The notes under the pieces: model-generated
What the model was told of the DNA's origin: nothing
What the model saw: only the letters and a program-made list of their open reading frames with translations
Database searches by the model: none
NCBI RefSeq assembly: GCF_021354595.1
Contig: NZ_JADWYJ010000004.1
Span: 124,001 to 188,000 of the forward strand
From: Maribellus sp. CM-23
GTDB taxonomy: Bacteria; Bacteroidota; Bacteroidia; Bacteroidales; Prolixibacteraceae
Direction: 5' to 3'
Length of the DNA: 64,000 bases
Made by a program: the position numbers and the translations under genes
In this document: positions 17,035 through 25,896 of the stretch, one piece after another
How positions within the stretch are numbered: position 1 is the first letter of the stretch
How the letters are laid out: every line of letters starts with the position of its first letter

Positions 17035-18408
17035 TTATTCAAAAAACCATTTAATCAACTTCATTTTTTTTGCTGAGTAAGGAGCATATTTTATAGCGGG
17101 TTCAAGCCAGAATGGTTTATCCGATATACTTTTGTAATGAGTAAATGTGTCAAATCCTGCTTTCCCGTGATAGCTTCCAATCCCACTTAACCCAACTCCT
17201 CCAAATGGAAGATTACTGTTGGTCAATTGCATTAAACTGTCGTTTATTGCACCTCCGCCAAAAGAGATTTCTTTTAGTAACTTATCAATCGCTTTTCGGT
17301 TTTTTGAATAGATGTAGCAAGCCAACGGTTTGGGTCTTTCTTTTACCCGTTTTATCGCTTCATCAAGGTCAGTAAAGGATATCACCGGAAGGATTGGCCC
17401 AAAAATTTCATCTTGCATTATTTTGTCTTCAAACGTAACGTTTTGCAAAATTGTGGGGCTGATAAATCTCTCTTCCCTGTTCGTTTTGCCACCGAAGAAC
17501 ATTTTATCCTTGTCAATTTGTTTCGTAAGCCTGTCGAAATTATTGGTATTGATTATCCGGGTGTAATTTTCGGCAATCTCATTTTCATCGCTTTTATGGT
17601 ATCGTTCAATTTCATTTTTTAATGCCTCCAGAAACTTCCTTTCTATCGATTTTTCAACAAGAATATAGTCGGGAGCAACGCAGGTTTGACCGGCATTGTA
17701 AAATTTCGCCCAGGCAATTCGTTGGGCTGTGACTTTAATATCTGTATCCGCAAGTACAAAAGTTGGACTTTTTCCCCCAAGCTCAAGTGTAACGGGTGTC
17801 AAGTGTTTTGCGGCGGCCTGGTAAATTATTTTGCCAACAGGAATACTGCCGGTAAAAAATATTTTATCAAAGCGGTATTCCAAAAGCTCAGTTGTTTGTT
17901 TTACTCCCCCTTCAAGTACGCAGAAATAATCGCTTGGAAAATTATCATTGATGATTTTGGCCATTGCTTCTGATGTTTTGGAAGGAAGTTCGCTTGGTTT
18001 TAACAGTACTGTATTTCCTGCTGCAAGCGATGTTATGGCCGGCATTAACGAAAGTTGATACGGATAGTTCCATGCACCGATAACCAATGTTGTTCCTAAA
18101 GGCTCCGGAATGATGTAACTTTTAGCAGGGAAATTGGCCAGCCCGGTTGATACTTTTTTTCGTTTGCTCCACTTTTTTATGTTTTTCACGAAAGTGTTTA
18201 TTTCGTGATACAACAATGACAGTTCAGAGCCATACGTTTCAAATTCTGACTTTCGGAAATCTTCGTAAATAGCCTTGTAAAGTAGATCTTCGTTTTCTTT
18301 TAAAATGCTTTTAATCTTTTTTAGTTGCTCAATTCTAAAATCTAAATCCTTTGTTTGGTTTGAATTAAAAAAGTCGTTTTGCCTGGCAATTATTTCGTTT
18401 ATTTCCAT
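17035..18408 (-). CDS. NAD(P)-dependent aldehyde dehydrogenase (class 3-type)
   Basis: 457 residues, short like class 3 enzymes (AldH/YwdH type). Motifs: GTTLVIGAWNYPYQLSLMPA, AAGNTVLLKPSELPSKTSEA, the nucleotide-binding IFFTGSIPVGKIIYQAAAK, catalytic base Glu in LELGGKSPTFV and the nucleophile Cys in YNAGQTCVAPDY. The C-terminus carries a hydrophobic/basic tail (IKYAPYSAKKMKLIKWFFE), which in class 3 proteins can anchor to membranes. It oxidises medium-chain or aromatic aldehydes to acids. Codon use here is visibly richer in A/T than in the flanking DUF5107 and hppA regions, as for the next three genes, which hints at separate acquisition of the 17-21 kb block. Confidence 0.95.
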   Translation of the reverse strand: MEINEIIARQNDFFNSNQTKDLDFRIEQLKKIKSILKENEDLLYKAIYEDFRKSEFETYGSELSLLYHEINTFVKNIKKWSKRKKVSTGLANFPAKSYIIPEPLGTTLVIGAWNYPYQLSLMPAITSLAAGNTVLLKPSELPSKTSEAMAKIINDNFPSDYFCVLEGGVKQTTELLEYRFDKIFFTGSIPVGKIIYQAAAKHLTPVTLELGGKSPTFVLADTDIKVTAQRIAWAKFYNAGQTCVAPDYILVEKSIERKFLEALKNEIERYHKSDENEIAENYTRIINTNNFDRLTKQIDKDKMFFGGKTNREERFISPTILQNVTFEDKIMQDEIFGPILPVISFTDLDEAIKRVKERPKPLACYIYSKNRKAIDKLLKEISFGGGAINDSLMQLTNSNLPFGGVGLSGIGSYHGKAGFDTFTHYKSISDKPFWLEPAIKYAPYSAKKMKLIKWFFE

Positions 18409-18578
18409 GTCTGGTTTTTGTCTTGATTTAATAACGGTAATCTGTTTAAAAAACTATTTTCGAGGCCATATCCCAGAGCTTAATGAAGCGTTTTGGGAAC
18501 CGGTTTTTATGGCAGCTGTTTTCATTTTTTAGGTGTACGTTTGTTTGTAGTTTACTTATATGGCTTGAATTTCGTTTA

Positions 18579-19343
18579 TTAATTCCAGATCCCATTCATT
18601 TTTGTCAGGATTATTGGTTTTTTATCTGTTACCACAATGGTATGTTCATGCTGTGCCATGTATCCACCTCTGTCACCAACCATTGTCCAGCCGTCATTCA
18701 GCGTGTCAGCATACGTAGATGTTGTTGCAATAAATGTTTCTATCGCAACTACTGAGTTTTTTGTAAATCTTCTTTGGTCAAACCTGTTTCTGTAATTAAG
18801 CAATTCATCTGGTTGTTCGTGAAGGCTTCTGCCAATTCCATGTCCTCCCAGGTTTTTAATCACTTTGTAACCTCTTTTTCTTGCTTCGCTTTCCATTAAG
18901 TGTCCGATGTCCGAAATTCGCACGCCACTTTTTATGTTGTCAATAGCCGCCTTTAAAATATGTTTGGACGCATTCACTAGTCCCTGGTGTTGATTGATGT
19001 CTTCTCCCAAAACAAATGAGCTTCCATTGTCTGCCCAAAATCCATTTAACTCAGCAGAAACATCAATGTTTATTAAATCACCTATTTTCAAACTTCTCCT
19101 GTTAGAGGGTATCCCGTGGCAAAATTCATTATTAATGCTAATACAATTATGACCGGGAAAACCATAGGTAAGCTTAGGTGCTGATTTGGCTCCAAACCCG
19201 GAAAGTATCTTTGCCCCCTGTTCATCAAGTTCTTTCGTCGTCATGCCCGGTTGAGCAAATTTTATCATTTCTTTTAGTGTGTAAGCAACCGCTTCGCTTG
19301 CTTTTTGCATTCCAGCCAATTCTTTTTTTGTTGTTATGGTCAT
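18579..19343 (-). CDS. map: Type I methionine aminopeptidase
   Basis: 254 residues with all five metal ligands of the family: Asp in LINIDVSAE, Asp in FWADNGSSF, His in GHGIGRSLHE, Glu in AIETFIATT and Glu in QHEHTIVVT. It removes N-terminal Met from nascent proteins. There is no N-terminal zinc-finger extension. The usual housekeeping map of Bacteroidota lies in a ribosomal-protein operon with secY and infA; this copy instead sits between an aldehyde dehydrogenase and an AraC regulator in an A/T-richer block, so it is probably an accessory paralogue. That last point is inferred from context only. Confidence 0.93.
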   Translation of the reverse strand: MTITTKKELAGMQKASEAVAYTLKEMIKFAQPGMTTKELDEQGAKILSGFGAKSAPKLTYGFPGHNCISINNEFCHGIPSNRRSLKIGDLINIDVSAELNGFWADNGSSFVLGEDINQHQGLVNASKHILKAAIDNIKSGVRISDIGHLMESEARKRGYKVIKNLGGHGIGRSLHEQPDELLNYRNRFDQRRFTKNSVVAIETFIATTSTYADTLNDGWTMVGDRGGYMAQHEHTIVVTDKKPIILTKMNGIWN

Positions 19344-19531
19344 ATATACTTATGTTTTTTAGCTAAACATTTTGACGGCGTGGGTGGTTCTTGCCCTGAT
19401 GGTGGTATATGAAAAGTAACGGATTTTTTAGCACTATCTTTTCAGGTTTATACTGATCTTAAATTTATAAAATTCACTTTCGTTAAAACATGAAAGCACT
19501 ACTTCTTATAGCCGTTGTTATGTTTTCGTAC

Positions 19532-20320
19532 TTATCTCACGATGTAATTTGTCGGCGTTTTTCCAAAGTGTTTTTTAAAAGTAGCTATAAATGAACTAAC
19601 ATTTTCATAGCCTAATTCAAATGCAATTTCTTTAACACTTTTCTTTTCTCCTAATTGCTTAACGGCTTCCATTAATTTCAAACGCATCTTCCAATCTCCA
19701 AAACTCATCCCTAGTTCTTTATGAAATAACCTTGAAAGTGTTCTTGGACTTACGAATGCTTTACTTGCATAGTAATCAATCGTGTGTTTGTCCGACAATT
19801 CATTCATTAGGGCATCCAGTACGATCTTTATACTTTTGTCTTGGCTGGTTGGAAGAAAAGTTTTGCTGGGTGTCAAAGTAGAAAGTTCATCCAGAAAGAC
19901 CTCTATAATTCTACTATGTTGTTGAGTAAAAATGTTTGGGTTGGAAAAGGATATTATTTTTTCTAAAAGACTGGTTAAAAAACTGGAAGGTTCAAAAGCG
20001 AAACTACTCTTTGGTAAGTTATTCAGTTTCGATTCATCTATAAATGCTGTAACTACTTTTACATTGTTGGGGAAATAAACCTGATGTTCTTCATTACTGG
20101 CAATCCAAACACCTTGTAACGAGTTAACTATCCAAATATTATTTTTTGTCACAACCTCCGTAATACCGGAACTGCATGATATGATTTGAGCTCTTGGGTG
20201 TGCGTGCGAATTTGCACATTTAGCATTCTGGATCTCTTCCGAATAGGTGGTAACCGGTCTCAACGGGTTTACTTCAAAACCATAGTCTATTTTAAGGCTT
20301 GTCTTATAATCAATATTCAT
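19532..20320 (-). CDS. AraC-family transcriptional regulator
   Basis: 262 residues: an N-terminal cupin-like sensing part (CANSHAHPRAQIISCSSGIT, SLQGVWIASNEEHQVYFP) and a C-terminal double helix-turn-helix with FVSPRTLSRLFHKELGMSF and VKEIAFELGYENVSSFIATF, ending KHFGKTPTNYIVR. The HAHxRAQ stretch and IPxxxxH-like NEEHQVYF segment recall AraC regulators of efflux or small-molecule metabolism genes. It is divergent from the methyltransferase gene, with only 68 bp between the start codons, so it probably regulates that gene. Confidence 0.92.
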   Translation of the reverse strand: MNIDYKTSLKIDYGFEVNPLRPVTTYSEEIQNAKCANSHAHPRAQIISCSSGITEVVTKNNIWIVNSLQGVWIASNEEHQVYFPNNVKVVTAFIDESKLNNLPKSSFAFEPSSFLTSLLEKIISFSNPNIFTQQHSRIIEVFLDELSTLTPSKTFLPTSQDKSIKIVLDALMNELSDKHTIDYYASKAFVSPRTLSRLFHKELGMSFGDWKMRLKLMEAVKQLGEKKSVKEIAFELGYENVSSFIATFKKHFGKTPTNYIVR

Positions 20321-20388
20321 TGTCCAAATATAGTAATTGGGACTTTGGCGGAAGTTCTGAAATTTGTTGAAAATTAAAATATTAGATT

Positions 20389-21144
20389 ATGGACACTAAA
20401 AATCACCACAAAAACATTGTAGAGCAATTCACAAAACAAGCAAGTGGATACTCGTCGATACGCTCGCATAGCGATTCTTTAGAGAAGCTAATTGCACTAT
20501 CTTCCGCATCCGGGAAAGATGATGTTTTGGATATTGCATGCGGGTCGGGCATTGTTTCTTGCGAGTTTGCGAAATACACCAGGCATGTAACAGGCATTGA
20601 TATGACTCAGGGAATGCTTGATGAAGCAAAGAAATTACAGTCGAAACAGAATATTAAAAATATTACCTGGCAAATAGGGGATGTGGAAAACTTACCCTAT
20701 GATGACGGGAGCTTTTCAATTGTTGTTTCAAGATTCGGCTTCCATCATTTCTTAAATCCTTTCAAAGTTTTGTCTGAAATGAAAAGGGTCTGTAAAACTG
20801 GCGGAAAAGTTATAGTTGTTGATGTGTCCTTACCAGATTCCAAGATTAAAAAGTATAATGAAATGGAAAAAAACAGGGATTGTTCTCACGTAGCTGCGCT
20901 TTCGTTGACCGAGTTCACAGTTCTTTTTGAAAAGGCGGGTTTCAAAAATTTGAATACCGATTACTATTCTATGCAAATTGGACTCAAAGAACAACTTGAA
21001 GCTTCGTTCCCAGGCGATCCAGAGGCTTTAAAGAAAATGATTGTCGCTGATGTTGGCGTAAATGACTTAGGGATAAATGTAACAAAGACAAACGATGAGT
21101 ATAATTTACATTATCCAATTCATATTTTCTCGGCAAACAACTGA
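20389..21144 (+). CDS. Class I SAM-dependent methyltransferase (UbiE/type 11-like)
   Basis: 251 residues. SAM-binding motif I is DVLDIACGSGIVSCEFAK (~45-62), followed by VTGIDMTQGMLDEAKK (acidic end of strand 2), motif II-like IGDVENLPYDDGSFSIVVSR with FHHF, and VCKTGGKVIVVDVS. This is the common Methyltransf_11 fold acting on small molecules; the substrate is unknown. The divergent AraC gene is its likely regulator. A terminator hairpin follows directly. Confidence 0.92.
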   Translation: MDTKNHHKNIVEQFTKQASGYSSIRSHSDSLEKLIALSSASGKDDVLDIACGSGIVSCEFAKYTRHVTGIDMTQGMLDEAKKLQSKQNIKNITWQIGDVENLPYDDGSFSIVVSRFGFHHFLNPFKVLSEMKRVCKTGGKVIVVDVSLPDSKIKKYNEMEKNRDCSHVAALSLTEFTVLFEKAGFKNLNTDYYSMQIGLKEQLEASFPGDPEALKKMIVADVGVNDLGINVTKTNDEYNLHYPIHIFSANN

Positions 21145-21153
21145 CATGTTCTT

Positions 21154-21182
21154 AATGCCCTTTTTAATTGAAGGGCATTTTT
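21154..21182 (+). terminator. Intrinsic terminator after the methyltransferase gene
   Basis: AATGCCCTT (21154-21162) pairs perfectly with AAGGGCATT (21171-21179), followed by a T-run, starting 9 bp after the stop codon. Confidence 0.8.
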
Positions 21183-21337
21183 CGGAATGAAGCACAATGG
21201 TCGCTTGTATGTGGCGGGTGATAGCCTTCCATATTGCAAATTGTTGTGTGCAGTTTTATTCTACCGGCCGGAAAAAGAGAGCTAGGAGTTTTTGATTTTT
21301 TGCCCTAACTTAATTGGAAACAATACATTGACAGAAA

Positions 21338-22201
21338 ATGCTCGATCTTCATTCATTTATCCGGAATAACAATTTCTACAAAAAGCTGATCATCGACGAC
21401 CTCTTGTTTGTCGAGTACAAATGCATGGCCGAGGAAACGAAGGCAGGTATCTGGTCGGATACCAATTATTTTGTGTTTGTAACCAGTGGTAAAAAGATGT
21501 GGCGCAGCATTTACAACGACTATGTGGTGCAAACCGGCGATTCGTTGTTTGTGCGAAAAGGCGCCAACCTGGTGCATCAGTATTTCGAAGAGCAGTACTG
21601 CGCGTTAATGGTGTTTATCCCCGACGATTTCATCACAAAATTCACCAGCCGGTTTTCCAGTGTTATCCGAAGCTTACCGCAGCAGGTGGCTGAACCCGAC
21701 TCGGTAATCCGTATTCAGCTCGACGAATACCTGGAAGCCTACGTAAATTCGCTGGCCACTTTTTTGGGTGCCCAGTTGCTTCCCGATAAGAATCTGCTGA
21801 TCCATAAATTCGAGGAATTGCTGTTGAATATTTTTACGCGTCCCTTGCACACCGAGGTGGCCCGTTACCTGAATTCACTCAATAAAGACCAAAGCACACA
21901 ACTTCGGCAGGTAATGGAAGAGAATTTTGCCTACAACCTGAAACTGGAACAGTTTGCAACGCTTTGCAACATGAGCCTGAGTTCGTTTAAACGGGTGTTT
22001 AACTCGGTTTACGGCACATCGCCGGGGAAGTGGCTCACCCAAAAAAGGCTCGACTTTGCAGCGCATCTGCTGCTAACTTCGGACAAAGCGGTTGGGCAAA
22101 TTTCGTTTGACTGTGGATTTGAAGAGCCTTCAAGTTTTATCCGTGTATTCAAACAAAGATTTAACTGCACCCCGCTTCAGTACCGTTCGGTAAAAGCGTG
22201 A
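21338..22201 (+). CDS. AraC-family transcriptional regulator (ExsA-like N-terminus)
   Basis: 287 residues. The N-terminal half resembles the cupin-like domain of ExsA-type regulators (VTSGKKMWRSIYNDYVVQTG, SLFVRKGANLVHQYF, LMVFIPDDFITKF). The C-terminal ~100 residues form the AraC HTH pair: LKLEQFATLCNMSLSSFKRV and AVGQISFDCGFEEPSSFIRV, ending KQRFNCTPLQYR. It precedes an OsmC-family gene on the same strand by 168 bp, with a separate -7 element in the gap, so it probably activates that gene rather than sharing one transcript. Confidence 0.92.
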   Translation: MLDLHSFIRNNNFYKKLIIDDLLFVEYKCMAEETKAGIWSDTNYFVFVTSGKKMWRSIYNDYVVQTGDSLFVRKGANLVHQYFEEQYCALMVFIPDDFITKFTSRFSSVIRSLPQQVAEPDSVIRIQLDEYLEAYVNSLATFLGAQLLPDKNLLIHKFEELLLNIFTRPLHTEVARYLNSLNKDQSTQLRQVMEENFAYNLKLEQFATLCNMSLSSFKRVFNSVYGTSPGKWLTQKRLDFAAHLLLTSDKAVGQISFDCGFEEPSSFIRVFKQRFNCTPLQYRSVKA

Positions 22202-22323
22202 TGACCATTTTTTTCTTCCGTTTTTTGCTGAAAAACAATCGTGAAATACGGTAAAAAGTTCATTTGGACTTTTCTGCTGATTTTGTGAACCGCTGTGCCT
22301 ACCTGCTGCCCGTTGCTCCGACC

Positions 22324-22331
22324 TATCTTTG
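22324..22331 (+). promoter_or_regulatory. Bacteroidota -7 element for the second OsmC gene
   Basis: TATCTTTG fits TAnnTTTG, 38 bp before the ATG at 22370. No clear -33 TTTG is seen upstream, which would fit a promoter that needs an activator such as the neighbouring AraC protein. Confidence 0.4.
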
Positions 22332-22369
22332 CATTGTACTTGATTAGTAAACCATAAAAACAATTAAAG

Positions 22370-22924
22370 ATGGAAACAACAGTAAAAACAGTAAACGGCT
22401 TCAGCACCGAAGGAATCATGAACACAGTAGCAGCCATCCAGGGAAATCCTGAAGTATCAAAATTTGAATTGCGTGCCACCAACACCTGGATTTCGGGCGG
22501 ACACAACCGAAGTTTTGTGCAGGGATTTTACGGCGCCTGCCAGGAAGACACTTCGCGGGAAACTCCGTTTGTTTTCGACAACGACGAACCACCGGTTTTG
22601 CTGGGCGAGAACAAAGGTGCAAATCCCGGCGAAATATTACTACACGGTTTGCTTGCGTGCATGACCACGGCAATGGTTTTGCTGGCAGCAGGTAAGGGAA
22701 TTGAAGTTTCAGCGGTTTCTTCCAGTATTGAAGGCGACGTGGATGTGCAGGGATTTTTGGGAATGAACCCCGATATTCCAAAGGAATTCAGCCAGATTCG
22801 TGTGAAATTCAACATTGAAGGTGCTTCCGAAGAAGAAAAAGAACAGCTACTCAGCTTTGCCAAACAGTCGCCGGTATTTAACACGCTGATCAACCCAACC
22901 GATGTTCAGGTTGCGGTGAACTAA
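22370..22924 (+). CDS. OsmC/Ohr-family protein (second copy, no C-terminal catalytic Cys)
   Basis: 184 residues; longer than the first OsmC protein because of an N-terminal region with NTWISGGHNRSFVQGFYGAC. The OsmC core is clear: PPVLLGENKGANPGEILLHG, LLACMTTAMVLLAAGKGIEV, and the C-terminal FAKQSPVFNTLINPTDVQV. One core Cys (LLACM) is present, but the C-terminal position that is Cys in Ohr/OsmC peroxidases is Ser here. A further Cys in the N-terminal region (YGAC) might substitute. Likely handles organic peroxides or electrophiles, or has another small-molecule role. Terminator downstream. Confidence 0.88.
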   Translation: METTVKTVNGFSTEGIMNTVAAIQGNPEVSKFELRATNTWISGGHNRSFVQGFYGACQEDTSRETPFVFDNDEPPVLLGENKGANPGEILLHGLLACMTTAMVLLAAGKGIEVSAVSSSIEGDVDVQGFLGMNPDIPKEFSQIRVKFNIEGASEEEKEQLLSFAKQSPVFNTLINPTDVQVAVN

Positions 22925-22969
22925 AGCTTCATGGTATATAAAAAATGATGCATTCTTGAATGGGTGAAA

Positions 22970-22998
22970 AACCTCGCAGTAAAATGCGGGGTTTTTTG
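22970..22998 (+). terminator. Intrinsic terminator after the second OsmC gene
   Basis: AACCTCGCA (22970-22978) and TGCGGGGTT (22985-22993) pair with one G-U, followed by TTTTT. Confidence 0.8.
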
Positions 22999-23365
22999 TT
23001 GCATGCCGGTCTTGTTTTTCGGAAGATGATTGTCTTGGAAAGTTGATTTTTTGTTGCTGCCAAAAACTAAATTTCCGAAGATCGTATTATTTGTTGTAAA
23101 AACACATCCATTTGTTTCAAAAAACAGCAAAGTTTCACTAACTTTTTTACAGAATAAAAGACCCGAAAGTATTGTTAATTTATACTGAATCAGGAAGAAA
23201 CAGTAGGTGCAAAGCTTTAGCAATTCAATCTAAGATTTATCTTTGTCTTAGGAACCGGAGGAAAGAAACTGACCACTGCCCGTCGAAAAACAGGGTGGTT
23301 GCAATCATATAATATTACGTTGAAATCTAAACCGTAACAGTGTTACACTAAAAATTTATCATCTT
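22999..23365 (+). promoter_or_regulatory. Intergenic region and structured leader upstream of hppA
   Basis: About 365 bp without a credible gene. A -7 element TATCTTTG is at 23238-23245 with TTTA at 23216-23219 in the -33 position, predicting a transcript start near 23252 and a leader of ~114 nt. The leader contains ACCAC...GTGGT (about 23271-23303) and GTAAC-AGT-GTTAC (about 23333-23345) hairpins. I do not recognise a known riboswitch class in it. Confidence 0.45.
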
Positions 23366-25660
23366 ATGAACAGTATTTTTATTCTAGTACCCATCGCCTC
23401 CATTCTGGCGCTGGTGTTTGCCTGGATTTTCTTCAAATCGATGATGAAGAATTCGGAAGGTACCGACCGGATGAAAGAAATTGCCCAGTACGTTCGCGAC
23501 GGTGCAATGGCTTACCTGAAGCGTCAGTACAAAGTAGTGGGAATCGTATTTGTGGTTCTGTTCATACTACTTTCCATTATGGCTTTTTTCAAAGTCCAAA
23601 ACCCGTTTGTCCCGATTGCATTTATTACCGGGGGTTTCTTCTCGGGCCTTTGTGGTTTCCTGGGTATGAAAACCGCTACGTTTGCATCGGCACGTACTGC
23701 TCACGGAGCTTCGCAGTCGCTCAATAAAGGCTTGCAGGTAGCTTTCCGAAGCGGTGCTGTTATGGGACTTGTGGTAGTGGGTTTTGCACTTCTCGATATT
23801 GCAGCCTGGTATTTATTTTTAAGCGAGATCGTTTTTACCCCGGAGCACATGACCAGTGGTCTGCACTTTTTGGGGCTTGAGTTTGTTCATGCCGGAACTA
23901 CCGAACATCAGAAACTGGTGGAGATTACAACTACCATGCTTACCTTCGGAATGGGGGCTTCTACCCAAGCCTTGTTTGCACGTGTAGGCGGTGGTATTTA
24001 TACCAAAGCTGCCGATGTGGGCGCCGACCTTGTGGGGAAAGTGGAAGCCGGTATTCCGGAAGACGACCCGCGTAACCCTGCTACCATTGCCGATAACGTG
24101 GGTGATAACGTTGGTGATGTGGCCGGTATGGGTGCCGACCTTTACGAATCGTACGCCGGTTCTATTCTGGCAACTGCCGCTCTGGGGGCTGCACTTCCTG
24201 CCATTGCACTCGAAAAAACAGGCATAAGCGCCATTCAGGCAGTTACCGCTCCAATGATTGTGGCGGCACTGGGTATCATCCTTTCCATTGTCGGAATTTT
24301 CATGGTACGCACCAAAGAATCAGCTACTCAGAAAAACCTGTTGAACGCCTTGTTGCTGGGAACAGGAGGTAGCTCATTGCTTATTTTGCTGGCCATGGTA
24401 GGGCTGGCATACGCAGGCTGGATTACCTGGGGTGTTTTTGGCGCGGTGGTAATTGGTTTGGCTGCCGGTGTTATCATTGGTCAGGCTACCGAATATTATA
24501 CATCAGATGAATATGGCCCGACAAAAGGTATTGCCAAACAGGCGCAACAGGGACCTGCCACTACCATTATCGACGGTATTGCTGTGGGAATGGGCTCAAC
24601 CTGGGTGCCGGTAGTAACCATTGTTCTTGGAATTATGGGCGCTTTCTGGGCTGCCGGAGGTGGCAGTGAGTTTGCAATGGGCGTTTACGGAATTGGTTTT
24701 GCCGCAGTGGGTATGCTTTCTACACTGGGAATTACTTTGGCAACCGATGCTTTTGGCCCGATTGCTGACAACGCAGGAGGTAATGCCGAAATGTCTGAAC
24801 TGCCAAAAGAAGTTCGTGAACGCACCGACGCACTCGATATGCTGGGTAACACAACGGCCGCAACTGGTAAAGGTTTTGCCATTGGTTCGGCAGCATTGAC
24901 TGCCATGGCGCTGATTTCTGCCTACATGGAAGAAGTGCGCTTGTGGTTTGGAAAAATTGCCAAAGCGGGTGAAGGTTTTATTACCAAAGGTGAATACATT
25001 TTCTACAACGATGTGGCACCGGCCGTTCACGACGGAATGAAAGCGGTGAAAATATCGGCTGCCTCAGTAAAAGATTTCTCGGCAGCTTACGACATCACAC
25101 TGTTTAACCCATTGTTCCTGGGAGGGCTTTTTCTGGGATCGATGATGGCCTTCCTGTTTAGTGCGATGACCATGAAAGCCGTTGGCCGGGCTGCCGGTGC
25201 AATGGTGGAAGAAGTACGTCGCCAGTTCCGCGAGATCAAAGGTATCCTGGATGGAACCGGAACTCCGGAATATGCAAAGTGTGTGGAAATTTCGACTAAA
25301 GGCGCACAGCGCGAAATGTTGGTGCCATCGTTGGTGGCCATAATCGTGCCGGTAATTGTAGGTGCAGCCATGGGCGTAGCCGGTGTTATTGGTTTGCTGG
25401 CAGGTGGTCTTACAGCTGGTTTTACGCTGGCAGTGTTTATGAACAATGCCGGTGGTGCCTGGGACAATGCCAAGAAATTCATCGAAAAAGGAAACTACGG
25501 TGGTAAAGGCAGCGAGGCGCACAAAGCCGGTGTGGTTGGCGACACAGTGGGCGATCCGTTCAAAGATACTTCAGGTCCTTCACTGAACATCCTGATCAAA
25601 TTAATGACAATGGTTTCGGTAGTAATGGCCGGGTTAACCGTAACATTAAGTTTGCTGTAA
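23366..25660 (+). CDS. hppA: K+-dependent membrane-bound ion-translocating pyrophosphatase
   Basis: 764 residues, about 15-16 hydrophobic helices. It hydrolyses cytosolic pyrophosphate and pumps Na+ and/or H+ across the inner membrane. Active-site motifs: [18 protein letters not shown] (~216), [20 protein letters not shown] (~245), [13 protein letters not shown] and [19 protein letters not shown] (~724). In [15 protein letters not shown] (~493) the positions that distinguish the subclasses are Ala and Gly rather than Lys and Thr, which assigns it to the K+-dependent group. Na+ versus H+ specificity cannot be settled by eye. It stands alone, with a leader upstream and a strong terminator downstream. 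Confidence 0.97.
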   Translation: MNSIFILVPIASILALVFAWIFFKSMMKNSEGTDRMKEIAQYVRDGAMAYLKRQYKVVGIVFVVLFILLSIMAFFKVQNPFVPIAFITGGFFSGLCGFLGMKTATFASARTAHGASQSLNKGLQVAFRSGAVMGLVVVGFALLDIAAWYLFLSEIVFTPEHMTSGLHFLGLEFVHAGTTEHQKLVEITTTMLTFGMGASTQALFARVGGGIYTKAADVGADLVGKVEAGIPEDDPRNPATIADNVGDNVGDVAGMGADLYESYAGSILATAALGAALPAIALEKTGISAIQAVTAPMIVAALGIILSIVGIFMVRTKESATQKNLLNALLLGTGGSSLLILLAMVGLAYAGWITWGVFGAVVIGLAAGVIIGQATEYYTSDEYGPTKGIAKQAQQGPATTIIDGIAVGMGSTWVPVVTIVLGIMGAFWAAGGGSEFAMGVYGIGFAAVGMLSTLGITLATDAFGPIADNAGGNAEMSELPKEVRERTDALDMLGNTTAATGKGFAIGSAALTAMALISAYMEEVRLWFGKIAKAGEGFITKGEYIFYNDVAPAVHDGMKAVKISAASVKDFSAAYDITLFNPLFLGGLFLGSMMAFLFSAMTMKAVGRAAGAMVEEVRRQFREIKGILDGTGTPEYAKCVEISTKGAQREMLVPSLVAIIVPVIVGAAMGVAGVIGLLAGGLTAGFTLAVFMNNAGGAWDNAKKFIEKGNYGGKGSEAHKAGVVGDTVGDPFKDTSGPSLNILIKLMTMVSVVMAGLTVTLSLL

Positions 25661-25684
25661 AAGCATTTTAAATAACGATAGCAG

Positions 25685-25720
25685 GAGCCGCTGGTCAAAC
25701 GATCAGCGGCTCTTTGTTTT
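25685..25720 (+). terminator. Intrinsic terminator after hppA
   Basis: Twelve-base arms 25685-25696 and 25701-25712 (GAGCCGCTGGTC / GATCAGCGGCTC, one G-U) enclose an AAAC loop and are followed by TTTGTTTT. Confidence 0.88.
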
Positions 25721-25896
25721 TATGGCTGATTGTGAATGTGTTTCAGCATAGTGATTGCGAAGAAGGGGTGCCTTTGAACGGGATGGATTGCTTATTTTTC
25801 AAAACGGGAGTTAATTTTCGTGTAATTCATGAACAAAATATTTGTAATTTAAGTTCCTCTATCAAAAAAGAGTTAAATCAATAAAAACGATACATT

